The position numbers and the translations under genes were made by a program. Of a stretch of DNA of 64,000 nucleotides, positions 55,311 through 64,000 are shown in pieces; position 1 is the stretch's first letter, and each line of letters opens with the position of its first letter. The DNA is taken from contig NC_080172.1 in the NCBI RefSeq assembly GCF_950295315.1, forward strand, positions 112,416,512 to 112,480,511. Direction: 5' to 3'. The notes under the pieces were generated by a model. The model saw nothing but the letters and a program-made list of their open reading frames with translations. It searched no databases and was not told where the DNA came from. Source of the DNA: Erinaceus europaeus (Eukaryota > Chordata > Mammalia > Eulipotyphla > Erinaceidae).

Positions 55311-55489
55311 ACAGTTCACCCAGGAGCAATAAAATCATGCCTACACGAGGTCCCAATGCAGCCTACAACAACAAAAATCAAACACTTTGTGTGACAGGAG
55401 GAAAAGCTACATGCATTTGAGTACCAGGTTTTCATAGCTGAGAACCCAGAGATCCTGGTCTTAATCCCCAGTACTCAGGAGACTCAGGA

Positions 55490-56745
55490 GGAACCATGAA
55501 CTTATAAGAAGTAAATACGTAACATTTGAATACATACTTTGCTTTAAGCTGATACACTTCTGGGAAATTGGTCACATAGGATGAGCTAGCCGGTGCAGTG
55601 CTGCACACAAGGGGGAAAGCTGACAGACGAAGAAAGGTCGAACCCCACATGCTGCTCTCATTCACTCTGGGCCACTCTTGCCCTTGATCCAGGCTTGTAA
55701 GGAAGACTCACCACCCTTCAGCCACTCTGGGCCCTTAGCCTAATTATTTCATCACTGTGTTCTCACCCACAGGACATATGTCTTTACTGTGTCCTCTGGC
55801 TGGAACTCTTTCCCCCAACTCTTGACATAGTTCATACCATTTAGCCATTTGGATTTTTCCAGTCCTCTCTTCAGATGGGTTTTTATTGATCTCACTTGCC
55901 CCCCAGTCACTCTTTATGCTAATTTGTTTTCTTTTCTTCAAGCCATTTTTTTTTACCATTTAACATTATCTTGCTTGTTTGTTAGTTAGTTTACTTTTAT
56001 TCACTCTACCTTCTGCCACTAAATCAAATTCACCCACTGAGACCATTATGTCGCCCCACCCCGCCACCCCGCATGTAGAATTGGATCCAGAAGTGAACTC
56101 GGAAATGTTGTGCCTTAGAAGCAATGGTTTTCAGCTAGACTTGCAGTTTCTATTGGTGTCTTATCTGGAGATGCCCAGGACTTGTTCTGGAGGAGTGAAG
56201 ACCTTCACCTCTCCCAAAACAGCCTTGGTTCTTACCATGAATGGAACACAAAGTATTCCATCAAACCCCTGAAGTAACTGTGGAATTGGGAACTCCTTAC
56301 AGGACATTTCTAGCTCCTATTTCTCTATCAATAGCACATGGTGCCCCCTAAGTGATTTTGTCACAGCCTCCTTCAAGCCTCCCAATACCCTCCTGCTAAC
56401 TTGCTTCTCTTCATGTTCCAGGTTTGGCTTCAGTAATCTTGGCCTCCTTCAGGGAGACCTTGCAGAGACACCAAGGATGATTCCTGGTCCCCTTTGTTCT
56501 CCATTTTGGGAGGATAGGTGCTGTGTTGGGGATGGGGCCACAGAGATGGAGCAGGGCAGCTCTGTGTTCCGGGAGTCCATGGCTGATGGAGAAACCATAA
56601 GAAGACATAACTGCAATGTGGTTAGACTTCAGGACTTTCCTGTTGGTCTCTTAATCTCCATACTGTGTCATTATTACAGTCACTGTGATAGAAGCAGTAT
56701 ATTTTGGTAGAGTCAGAACTAAAAGCATAGGCCCTCCTGTCAGGC
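55490..56745. other. Repeat-poor sequence upstream of LRRC38
   Basis: No gene or recognised repeat. Open frames (e.g. 55979-56272, 56477-56710) show no domain. Confidence 0.45.
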
Positions 56746-56749
56746 ATTC

Positions 56750-56940
56750 TGACTTTTCAATTCCTAGTTCTGCCACAGAGTCTATGTCTCCTCTGCAAGT
56801 GAAGTAATCTCTGTCTTAGTTCCTTCATCTCTAAAATGGAGATTTGTAGCCATAGGGCCACTATGACAAGTAGGGGAGACACTGTACAAATTAAAAGGTG
56901 ACACAATATCAGAGTGGGTGACCCATAAATACTAGATTCC
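56750..56940 (+). mobile_element. MIR SINE relic
   Basis: CCTAGTTCTGCCACAGAGTC, CTTAGTTCCTTCATCTCTAA, AATGGAGATTTGTAGCCATA matches the second half of MIR. Confidence 0.65.
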
Positions 56941-56944
56941 TAAA

Positions 56945-57525
56945 AAGGATGTCGGATGTCAGTTTGCATCCCTCTAGCACCACATGTCTGTTTCCTGCTT
57001 AATATTCAAGAGAAAGAAACATTAATCTGGGTCCTGGAGAGACAAAGGGACAGCCAGAGGGTACTTGCAGTCTCCTTGAAGAGACAGTGTTTGCACCAGC
57101 AACAGCCCTAACAGCAAGACAGCTAGTAAGTCAAGGACTCAGAGTATATGGAAAGTGCCAGGCCAGGCTTGTGAGTTATTAACAGTCTTGAGCATTAGGA
57201 GGAGTCAGGGATGGCTGGGCTGGGGTGAGTAGGGAGAGGTACATCTTGACACCATCACCATCGACATATTTTTCTGAATCAGATCTTAGAGCACATGGCC
57301 ATGTGGCTTCATGCTTCTGTGCCCTAGCACACCATGTTCCCTCTACCCCGCCACCTGGCAGGATCCTCTTCACCTCTCCAGGTGGCCTTGACCTTCCAGG
57401 TACAGCCAGTTATTTCCTCCTTCATAATGCTCACTGTCCAAGTTTCTGTGTCTGCCCCTTGCCTATGCTGTGACACTTATGGGTAATATGTTTGCCTTCC
57501 TCACTGGATCTTTATTGAGCTCTGG
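56945..57525. other. Sequence without recognised features
   Basis: Non-coding; no recognised repeat. Confidence 0.4.
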
Positions 57526-57627
57526 TATGAGAAAGAAAAAAAAAAGAAAAAGAAAAAAGGAACGTAAGAAATACGTAGGAGCAAAGACAGGAGAAGAAGA
57601 TTCTCGTGAGGACAAATTGTGTCTTTT

Positions 57628-57840
57628 AGGGGCCAGGTGGTGACATACCTGGTTGAATGCACAGGTTAAGATATGCAAGGACCTGGATTGAAGGCACCGG
57701 TCCTCACCTTCTGGGGGAAAGCTTTGCAAATGGTGAAGCAGTGTTGCTAGTGTCTCCTTTTCTCTCTTCCTCTCTATCTCCTGTTTCCCTCTCAATTTCT
57801 GGCTGTCTCTATCCAATAAATAAATAAAGATAATTTAAAG
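57628..57840 (+). mobile_element. SINE S2
   Basis: GGGGCCAGGTGGTGACATAC, GCAAGGACCTGGATTGAAGG, TCTATCCAATAAATAAATAA. Confidence 0.9.
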
Positions 57841-57933
57841 TTTTTAAAAGAAGAAATTGTGTCTTTTTCATCTTTTCAACTTGGGGGGCTGTAAAGGACC
57901 TGGCCAGTGGTAGGTCCTCAATGTATCTTTTCT

Positions 57934-58133
57934 CCACGAACAGTGAGTGCATGCATGTATGGCAGAATGATTCTGCTGGAAAGCCACGAACAGTGAGTGC
58001 ATGCATGTATGGCAGAATGATTCTGCTGGAAAGCCACGAACAGTGAGTGCATGCATATATGGCAGAATGATTCTGCTGGAAAGCCACGAACAGTGAGTGC
58101 ATGCATGTATGGCAGAATGATTCTGCTGGAAAG
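57934..58133. repeat. 50-bp x 4 minisatellite
   Basis: Four contiguous 50-bp units (57934, 57984, 58034, 58084), each beginning CCACGAACAGTGAGTGCATG and ending GATTCTGCTGGAAAG. The only difference is one G-to-A change in unit 3 (GCATATAT). Because 50 is not a multiple of three, three minus-strand frames stay open across the array. These are repeat artefacts, not genes. Confidence 0.98.
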
Positions 58134-58139
58134 AATGAG

Positions 58140-58440
58140 GGTTGGACAAAGAACGTGAAGTCTAGCTGCCCCTGGAAAGTTCGAGGGCTGTGGGCCGCTG
58201 TAATTATGCAATGAAATAACTTATTTAACCCTGTAAGTGCTGCACACTGCTCAGTGGGCCTATGGCTTCCTCTCCTTGTCCACACCACTGTGGTGGGGAT
58301 TCTACACATATTCATGAACTAGACAAGGGCACCTTTTTACACCCAAAATCTATTGTCAGATGGTCAGCCTATCAGTCACTGTGTCCATCTCACAGAAAAC
58401 AAAACCCTGTGGTTAACTGACTACTATGCTTATCACAGAT
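58140..58440. other. Sequence without recognised features
   Basis: Non-coding; no recognised repeat. Confidence 0.4.
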
Positions 58441-58717
58441 GAGGAGTTCTTTTTGTAAAAATAATTTATTAATAATTTAATAATAACTAACAAGATTGCA
58501 AGATAACAGGGGTACAATTGCACACAGTTCCCACCTCTAGAGTTCTTCATCCCATCTCCTCCATTGGAAGCTTTCCTGTTCTTTATCCCTCTGAGGGTAT
58601 GGACCAAAATTTCTTAAAGGGTGCAGGAGGTTGTTGGTATGCATCTAAAAACCCCTTCTGTTTCATTAGTTTAATCCCCCCTGCTTAACACTATTCTATT
58701 TACATAACCACTATTAA

Positions 58718-61700
58718 TGGGATGCATTGGATCAACCTTCCCGTGGTGCATCTCGTGAGTACCCATTCATTGGAGAAACTGACGATCCTTCCTAGCCGAC
58801 TGAATCCACATGGATCCCAGTCACTTTCAAAGCCAACAACAAGCAGCTCCTGACAGCTTTCAAGCTGTTGGTCCTGCTCTTCGAGTCCTCCAACTTAATG
58901 TTATGGGGCTGTCCTTTGCCAAACACGTTCTTATTGGTCAATTGGAGATACAGCATCAGGCAGATGTTATCTGCCTACAAGAAACACATATAGCAGTCGA
59001 TGAAGCTGCTCGATTCTCCATCAGTGGATTTGATTTAATATGCTATAATCTCCATCCTAAACACGGCCGAGCCATCTACACCAAATCGTGTCTTGCGGAC
59101 GTTTACCATACGGCCTCTTCGACCTTCCACGACTCCATTACTATTGGAACTATTCAGCTCGTCAACGTATATAAGCCTCCCAGTGCCTCATGGGATAATA
59201 AGGACCTGCCTAGCCCGAATCACCCAGCCGTTTACGTTGGAGACTTTAATAGTCATCACCAAGACTGGGGATATTCCTCCACTCGTGCTGACGGCTCTAT
59301 CTTAGCTGACTGGGCTTCAGCGAATGACCTCTCCCTATTATACGATCCCAAACAGCCAGGCTCTTTTCACAGTGCTAGATGGAATAAAGACTCGTCACCC
59401 GACCTGTGCTGGATTAGCACAGTCAACGGCCAAACCTTTCCCGCTACGAGAAAAGTTCTCAAGATCTTCCCGCACAGTCATCACCACCCAGCTATCATCC
59501 ACATTGGTCTCCAGCTCCCACTGATTCTGTGCTCAGAGAAACTAAGATGGAACTTTCAGAAAGCAAACTGGTGTCGGTTCAGTGATCTTACCAACAAATC
59601 TATTCCTGCAATTCCAACTAACTCTATCCCCTCTGAAGATTCCTACAGGCGCTTCTGCCAAGCCATCTTCAAAGCAGCTTCCCAAGCCATTCCTCATGGG
59701 AGACGTGCTAACTATACGCCTTGTCTTGATGCTGAATGCGAGCAACTACTAAAGAAGTATGATGAGTCGGGCGACCCAGATGTGGCTGATCATCTCATTG
59801 CCTCCCTGGATGCAGCACGCCAAGCCCGCTGGCAACAACTCATGGAAAGTCTGAACTTCATCCACTCAAGTAGGAAGGCCTGGAAGCTTCTTCACAGACT
59901 GGGTGCCGGTTGCCAACCCTCTCCCACCTCCCATCCTCCCGTATCTCCAAACTCAGTGGCCAGTCACCTAACTCAAGTTGAATGTGCTAAGATCGACCCA
60001 GTCTGGAAAAGAGAAATTTCCCATGAGTGGTCATCCCACTTCCGGTTATCTTGTCCATCTCCAAAACTCTCTCCCTTTACACTGTCTGAACTGGAAGATG
60101 CTTTGAAGAGGGTTAAACCGGAAACAGCTGCTGGCTATGATAACATCACCCCGGAACTCATTCTTAACCTGGGTCCTGTGGCAAAGAAGTGGCTCGCTTC
60201 ATTCCTGTCCCACATCTTGGAATCTGAGTCTATGCCCAAAGTTTGGCATCGTGCGAAGATTATAGCGGTTTTGAAACCAAAGAAAGACCCAACACTGGCC
60301 GCCAGCTATAGACCAATTTCTCTCCTCTCCGTGTGTTACAGACTCCTTGAGAGGCTACTTCTGTCACGTATTTCTCATCTTACAGAGAAATTCCTATCAC
60401 CCGCCCAAGCTAGTTTCTCCCCAGAAAGATCTACCTGCGAACAAGCCCTGGCCCTCTCAACTTACATTGAAAATGGATTCCAGAAGAATTTAAAGACGGG
60501 TGCTGTCTTTGTTGATCTCACAGCAGTCTATGACACGGTCTGGCACCGTGGTCTCCTAGTCAAGATCTCAAGATGCCTGCCTTCATGGGTGGCCAACACT
60601 ATATTGTTTCTTCTTCAAAACAGAAGATTCCGGGTGCATCTGGGTGACAAGTCTAGCAGATGGAGACTTGTCTCAAGTGGCCTCCCCCAGGGCTCTGTTC
60701 TGGCTCCTACGCTATTTAATATTTACATCAATGACCTCCCAGAAACTTCTTCAAGGAAGTTCATCTACGCAGATGACATCTGCTGTGCAACTCAGGCATC
60801 CAAGTACGACATCCTCGAGGAAACACTCATGAAAGACATGTCTCTGATATCTGATTACTGTAAAAAATGGCGACTAATCCCTAGCACTGCAAAAACGGTA
60901 TCATCTGTTTTCCATCTACACCATGCCTCGGCCTCGCGTGAGCTTAATGTGCAGCTTGGCGATACGAGAATCCGGCATGAAGCCCAGCCAGTCTAACTTG
61001 GTGTTACTCTCGATCATACCCTGTCATTTCACGAACATCTCATAAAAACTGCAGCAAAGGTGGGCGCGAGGAATAACATCATTGCAAGACTGGCCAGCTC
61101 CTCATGGGGCGCGAGCACTTCCACACTACGATCATCATCTCTGGCATTATGCTATTCCACTGCAGAATACTGTGCCCCAGTATGGTTCCGTAGCCCCCAT
61201 GTCCACTTGGTCAATTCCAAATTATATTCCTCCATGAGGATAATTTCTGGAACCATCCGTTCCACCCCGGTTCCATGGCTGCCAGTTCTTAGCAACATCG
61301 CCCCGCCAGATATTCGTCGGGATGCGGCATCATCAAGTTCATTTCCCACGTCTACGCTCAACCGGACCTGCCAATATACGCAGATATCTTAGCCCACCCT
61401 GTCCAACCCTTGATGTCTCGTCACCCAATCTGGTCCCCTATGCCTACACTGAACTTCTCTGTTCCAGACTCTTGGAAACAGAGTTGGCAGTCAGCTGAGG
61501 TAAAGAACAAACACCTCATCACAGACCCCTGCAAGCGTCAACCGGCTTTGACCTAGCACGTTATGATTGGGCCCTCCTCAATCGCTATCGAACAGGCCAT
61601 GGCCGGTGCGCCGCTATGTTCCATCACTGGGGAGCCAGAGACGACCCGAACTGCCCCTGCGGCTCCAGACAGACTATGACCCACATAGTCAATGACTGCC

Positions 61701-61793
61701 ACCTCTCCAGATTCAAAGGAGGTCTCGAAACTACATCAGGCTCAACCTGACGCTGTTGACTGGCTATGGAAGAAGGGCAAACACTAGAAGAAG
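58718..61793 (+). mobile_element. Jockey/CR1-superfamily-like non-LTR retrotransposon, near full length (copy 1)
   Basis: A 3,076-bp insertion flanked by the 12-bp duplication AACCACTATTAA (58706-58717 and 61794-61805) inside a solo LTR. It has about 92 bp of 5' leader, one long reading frame from 58810, and an end in which the stop codon TAG is followed directly by AAGAAG, so there is essentially no 3' UTR and no poly(A). The encoded order is apurinic-type endonuclease, reverse transcriptase, C-terminal Cys/His motif. No separate gag-like ORF1 is seen in this copy; it may be absent from the family or lost by 5' truncation. It differs sharply from mammalian L1. The superfamily call comes from motif style (FVDL, LPQGSVLAPTLFN, YADD) and is not from a phylogeny. 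Confidence 0.9.
58810..61785 (+). pseudogene. Endonuclease-reverse transcriptase ORF of the non-LTR element, disabled
   Basis: The frame is open for 728 codons from ATG 58810 to a TAA at 60994-60996. Copy 2 has TAT (Tyr) at that site, so this is a nonsense change. The frame resumes beyond it with at least two single-base deletions relative to copy 2 (near 61335 and 61542) and ends at TAG about 61785. Endonuclease motifs: LNV, CLQETH (about 56-61), VGDFN, SPDLCW. The usual SDH triad reads S-H-H at 223-225, a likely loss of the key Asp. Reverse transcriptase motifs: FVDL with Asp569, LPQGS at 625-629, YADD at 653-656. The C-terminal region has CPCG...THIVNDC (C-x-C-x7-H-x4-C). Function in an intact relative: nicking of target DNA and target-primed reverse transcription. 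This copy should be dead in cis. Confidence 0.88.
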
Positions 61794-62435
61794 AACCACT
61801 ATTAACAAGCACCACCCTCCCTCCAGGGCATTGGTGGTTCAGTGATAGAATTCTTGCCTGCTCCAACCCCTCTCCTTGTCACACCCTGATTTTCACCAGT
61901 CACTTTTCTCTCCACCCTCTCTGGGTCACATCCTGTTCCCACCCTACTGGGCTAGTATATTTATAAGGACAAGATTGTTTGTAGTCTTGAGTTTAGCTTA
62001 GCCTGGTATAGATTGCGCTGTGTCCTGCATGAATAAAGAGATACTGCGTACAGCTCAATCATGAGTCCCTGGTCGTCTGTTACCCGCCCGTGAAGCCAGA
62101 CTAGCGAAAACAACAGGAGGTGGCAGGTCTGACTTCTATAATTGCTTCTTTGCTGGACATGTACATTATCAGGTTGATCCACACCCCCAGCCTGTCTCTA
62201 TCTTTCCCTAGTGGGGCAGGGCTCTGGACAGTTGGGGTTCCAGGACACATTGGTGAGGTCATTTGCCCAGAGAAGTCAAGATGGTGTTGTGGTAGTGTGT
62301 GCAACTTGTTGGCTATAAGGAGCCAGTAAGATATAAAGGAGGACAAACTGTTCAATTACTAGTAACCTAAAGGTAGGAATAGGGTGGATGAAATCAGGAA
62401 CAGCTGATGAGTTCTAAGGACATTGAGAATTTCAG

Positions 62436-62582
62436 TGGTCTGGGAGGTGGCTCAGTGGGTAAACCATTGGACTCTCAAGCATGAGGTCCTGAGTTCAATC
62501 CCTGGCACCACATGTACCAGAGTAATATCTGGTTATTGCTCTCTCTCCTCCTTTTTCATTAATAAATAAAATAGTTAAAAAA
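62436..62582 (+). mobile_element. SINE S4
   Basis: GGGAGGTGGCTCAGTGGGTA, CAAGCATGAGGTCCTGAGTT, CAATCCCTGGCACCACATGT, TCATTAATAAATAAAATAGT. Confidence 0.92.
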
Positions 62583-62691
62583 TAAATAATAATTTAATGC
62601 CCAGGAACTAGTTTCCTGTGTTCTTTTCACAGCTTGTATGGCCCTAAGTGTTCTATCACAATGAAAGCTTTTTATTTATTTTGTTTTAGTA

Positions 62692-63205
62692 TTGAGAGAG
62701 ATAGAGAGAGAATATGAAGGAGGGGGGAAGAGAGAGAGGAAAAGACGAGAAGAGGAGAGGCCAGAGGAGAGGAGAGGCCAGAGGAGAGGAGTGAAGAGGA
62801 GGAGAGGAGTGGAGAGGAGGAGAGGAGAGGAGAGGAGAGTAGAGGAGAAGAGAGGAGAGGAGAGGAGAGGAGAGGAGAGGAGAGGGGAGGGGAGGGGAGG
62901 GGAGGGGAGGGGAGGGGAGGGGAGAAGAGAGGCCAGAGGAGAGGAGAGGCCAGAGGAGAAGAGAGGCCAGAGGAGAGGACAGGAGAGGAGAGGAGAGGAG
63001 AGGAGAGGAGAGGAGAGGAGAGGGGAGGGGAGGGGAGGGGAGGGGAAGGGGAGGGGGAGGGGAGGGGAGGGGGAGGGGAGGAGAGGTGAGAGGAGAGGTG
63101 AGAGGGGAGGAGAGGGGAGGGGAGGGGAGGGGAGGGGAGGGGAGGGGAGGGGAGAGGAGAGGCCAGAGGAGATGAGAGGAGAAGAGATGAGAGGAGAGGC
63201 CAGAG
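62692..63205. repeat. Long polypurine GGGGA/GAGGA tract
   Basis: Over 500 bp of almost pure A/G on the plus strand: GAGGAGAGGCCAGAG blocks alternating with arrays of GGGGA (62880-62925, 63020-63080, 63110-63155). Rare C or T interruptions mark a higher-order repeat (AGAGGCCAGAGGAGA recurs). Confidence 0.95.
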
Positions 63206-63296
63206 GAGCACTGTGGCATATGCAGCACCCAGAGACTCCGGAAACCTGTGTATCAAGTCCGGAGCTCTGTCATGGTGCCACCTCCTGAGCTACCAC
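63206..63296 (-). mobile_element. SINE S4 fragment
   Basis: CTGTGGCATATGCAGCACCC, TGTATCAAGTCCGGAGCTCT, TGGTGCCACCTCCTGAGC. Confidence 0.55.
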
Positions 63297-63299
63297 AAT

Positions 63300-63915
63300 G
63301 GGAGAGTTTTAAACAGCTGTTGATTAGAAAGACTGACTGATAGGTGAACAACTTTGGAGCCTGAGATTTTAAAGCTTTTTTGGATCAGCTGTACACAATG
63401 ATTGCAGAGCAGTGTATAACTTGCCCTCAGAGTGTTTAAGCTAACCCTCACTCCTGCCCTGAAGCCATGTGCACACCCAGCATGCCCCCCCCACCCCCGA
63501 AGCACACACACCTCTACATACTAGCCTCCAGCTGTGAGTCTTCCTGAAAGGGCAAGTGGGGAACTTGACATAACCTGAACAAATAGTATAAAGCCACCAG
63601 GGCTCTTTCTAGTAAGTGCGGAGGCATAGCTGAGGCTATTTTTATGTGGATTTGTATGTAATTTGCATATATTTGCATGCATTTTCCAAAGCCATAACAC
63701 GCAGTTCATGAAACAATTAACCGGTGAATCCATGCTTGCACTGGCAGAGTTTGGCTCACCTACTCTCTAAGCCACATGCTTTCTTTATCCTTGAAGTTTC
63801 TTCTAATTTAATATGAAATCATTTTCAGTTATTATTGATGACCTTAAAGATTTCAGACATTGATACAATAATAATATCTAACACTCCCAGAGTACTTGTT
63901 AGGTATTAAGCTCTC
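63300..63915. other. Sequence without recognised repeats
   Basis: Non-coding. Contains the paired octamer motifs listed separately. Confidence 0.4.
63661..63678 (+). promoter_or_regulatory. Paired octamer motifs (ATTTGCAT x 2)
   Basis: ATTTGCAT at 63661-63668 and again at 63671-63678, start-to-start spacing 10 bp. The octamer is the canonical POU/OCT factor site. Functional status is unknown; the call rests on motif match only. Confidence 0.4.
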
Positions 63916-63934
63916 CTGTAATTTTATTTATTTG

Positions 63935-64000
63935 GTTGCTTGATTTTTAGCCACCATGGTTATTGCTGGGACTCAGTGCCTGCATGACAAATCCACCACT
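63935..64000 (-). mobile_element. SINE S1x, cut by the window end
   Basis: GCCACCATGGTTATTGCTGG, GACTCAGTGCCTGCATGACA, AATCCACCACT is the beginning of the S1x complement. Confidence 0.7.

Larger units (their letters stand above)
58632..62115 (+). mobile_element. Solo endogenous retroviral LTR, split by the non-LTR element
   Basis: The LTR parts are 58632-58717 and 61806-62115, about 396 bp when the insert and its duplication are ignored. Termini are TGTTG...CAACA, and the flanks carry the 6-bp duplication GGAGGT (58626-58631 and 62116-62121). A 6-bp duplication is usual for class II (ERV2/betaretrovirus-like) elements. Visible LTR signals are TATTTATAAGG (TATA-like, about 61957) and AATAAAG (about 62033). 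No internal retroviral genes flank it, so it is a recombination-derived solo LTR. It lies within a minus-strand U element. Confidence 0.88.
58445..62385 (-). repeat. Unclassified repeat U, split by the solo LTR
   Basis: The outer layer of the nest. The right-terminal block lies at 58445-58631 (AATAATTTAATAATAACTAA, GGGGTACAATTGCACACAGT, GAGGGTATGGACCAAAATTT) and the body at 62122-62385 (GGCAGGTCTGACTTCTATAA, TCTATCTTTCCCTAGTGGGG, GATATAAAGGAGGACAAACT). The LTR entered within the GGAGGT of the GTGCAGAAGGTGGAAGGTC-like motif. Confidence 0.85.

Noticed and set aside
57934..58133. CRISPR-like array
   Set aside because: The units are directly contiguous with no spacers, and the genome is mammalian.
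57809..58315. Three overlapping repeat-containing antisense proteins
   Set aside because: Explained fully by a 50-bp minisatellite whose length is not a multiple of three.
62672..63288. Frames of 180-198 codons with Ser/Pro/Leu or Arg/Glu/Gly repeats
   Set aside because: Translations of a polypurine tract; no coding evidence.

Overview
This is a vertebrate, clearly mammalian, nuclear window, most likely from a hedgehog (Erinaceus or a close relative). Evidence for a mammal is MIR, MER5-like and L1 relics, a split gene with a CpG-rich first exon, and CA/TG microsatellites. The hedgehog call rests on dozens of copies of several tRNA-headed SINE families that I recall as typical of Erinaceus. 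No bacterial-style genes, operons or CRISPR arrays are present.

Only one host gene is supported: LRRC38, the gamma-4 auxiliary subunit of the BK (KCNMA1) potassium channel, on the minus strand. Coding exon 1 is at 42522-43155 in a CpG-rich block. A phase-1 intron of 30,209 bp (12313-42521, GT-AG) leads to coding exon 2 at 12059-12312. The joined product is 295 residues with no visible break. All else between the exons, and the roughly 20 kb upstream of exon 1, is non-coding or repeat-derived. Two gene relics sit in or beside the locus: a DYNLL1 processed pseudogene at 9686-10470, split by a SINE, and a 7SL RNA retropseudogene at 3206-3405.

Repeat families are labelled as follows. S1 = SINE with head GAGTCGGGCGGTAGC and a pyrimidine-rich body. 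S1x = S1-like variant carrying, on its complement, a CCAGGGTTATTGCTGGGGCT block. S2 = SINE with head GCCAGGTGGTGGTGCACCTGG. S3 = SINE with head AGATAGCATAATGGTTATGC. S4 = SINE with head GGAGGTGGCTCAGTGG. S5 = an older, more diverged tRNA-like SINE. U = an unclassified interspersed repeat of about 0.2-1.9 kb without coding capacity, whose end reads roughly GGAATTGTACCCCTGTTAT plus a TAAA-rich tail. L1 copies are all 5'-truncated 3' ends.

The most interesting part is 58445-62385, a three-layer nest. A minus-strand U element is split by a solo LTR with a 6-bp target duplication. That LTR is split by an apparently near-full-length non-LTR retrotransposon (58718-61793, 12-bp target duplication) encoding endonuclease, reverse transcriptase and a C-terminal Cys/His motif. 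Its protein looks like the Jockey/CR1 superfamily known mostly from invertebrates, not like L1, and its stop codon runs straight into an AAG-repeat tail. A second, 5'-truncated copy lies at 24161-25079. A 17-bp ultra-truncated trace of the same 3' end, with a perfect 14-bp target duplication, is at 21341-21385. The two long copies differ by only a few percent, so the family moved recently.

Other structured sequence includes a perfect 4 x 50 bp minisatellite (57934-58133), a 5 x 24 bp repeat (48075-48194), an inverted repeat pair near 48.65-51.79 kb whose one arm records the empty site of an insertion in the other, long purine or pyrimidine tracts (13.7, 50.6 and 62.7-63.2 kb), a 200-base assembly gap inside a TTC repeat, and paired octamer motifs at 63661-63678.
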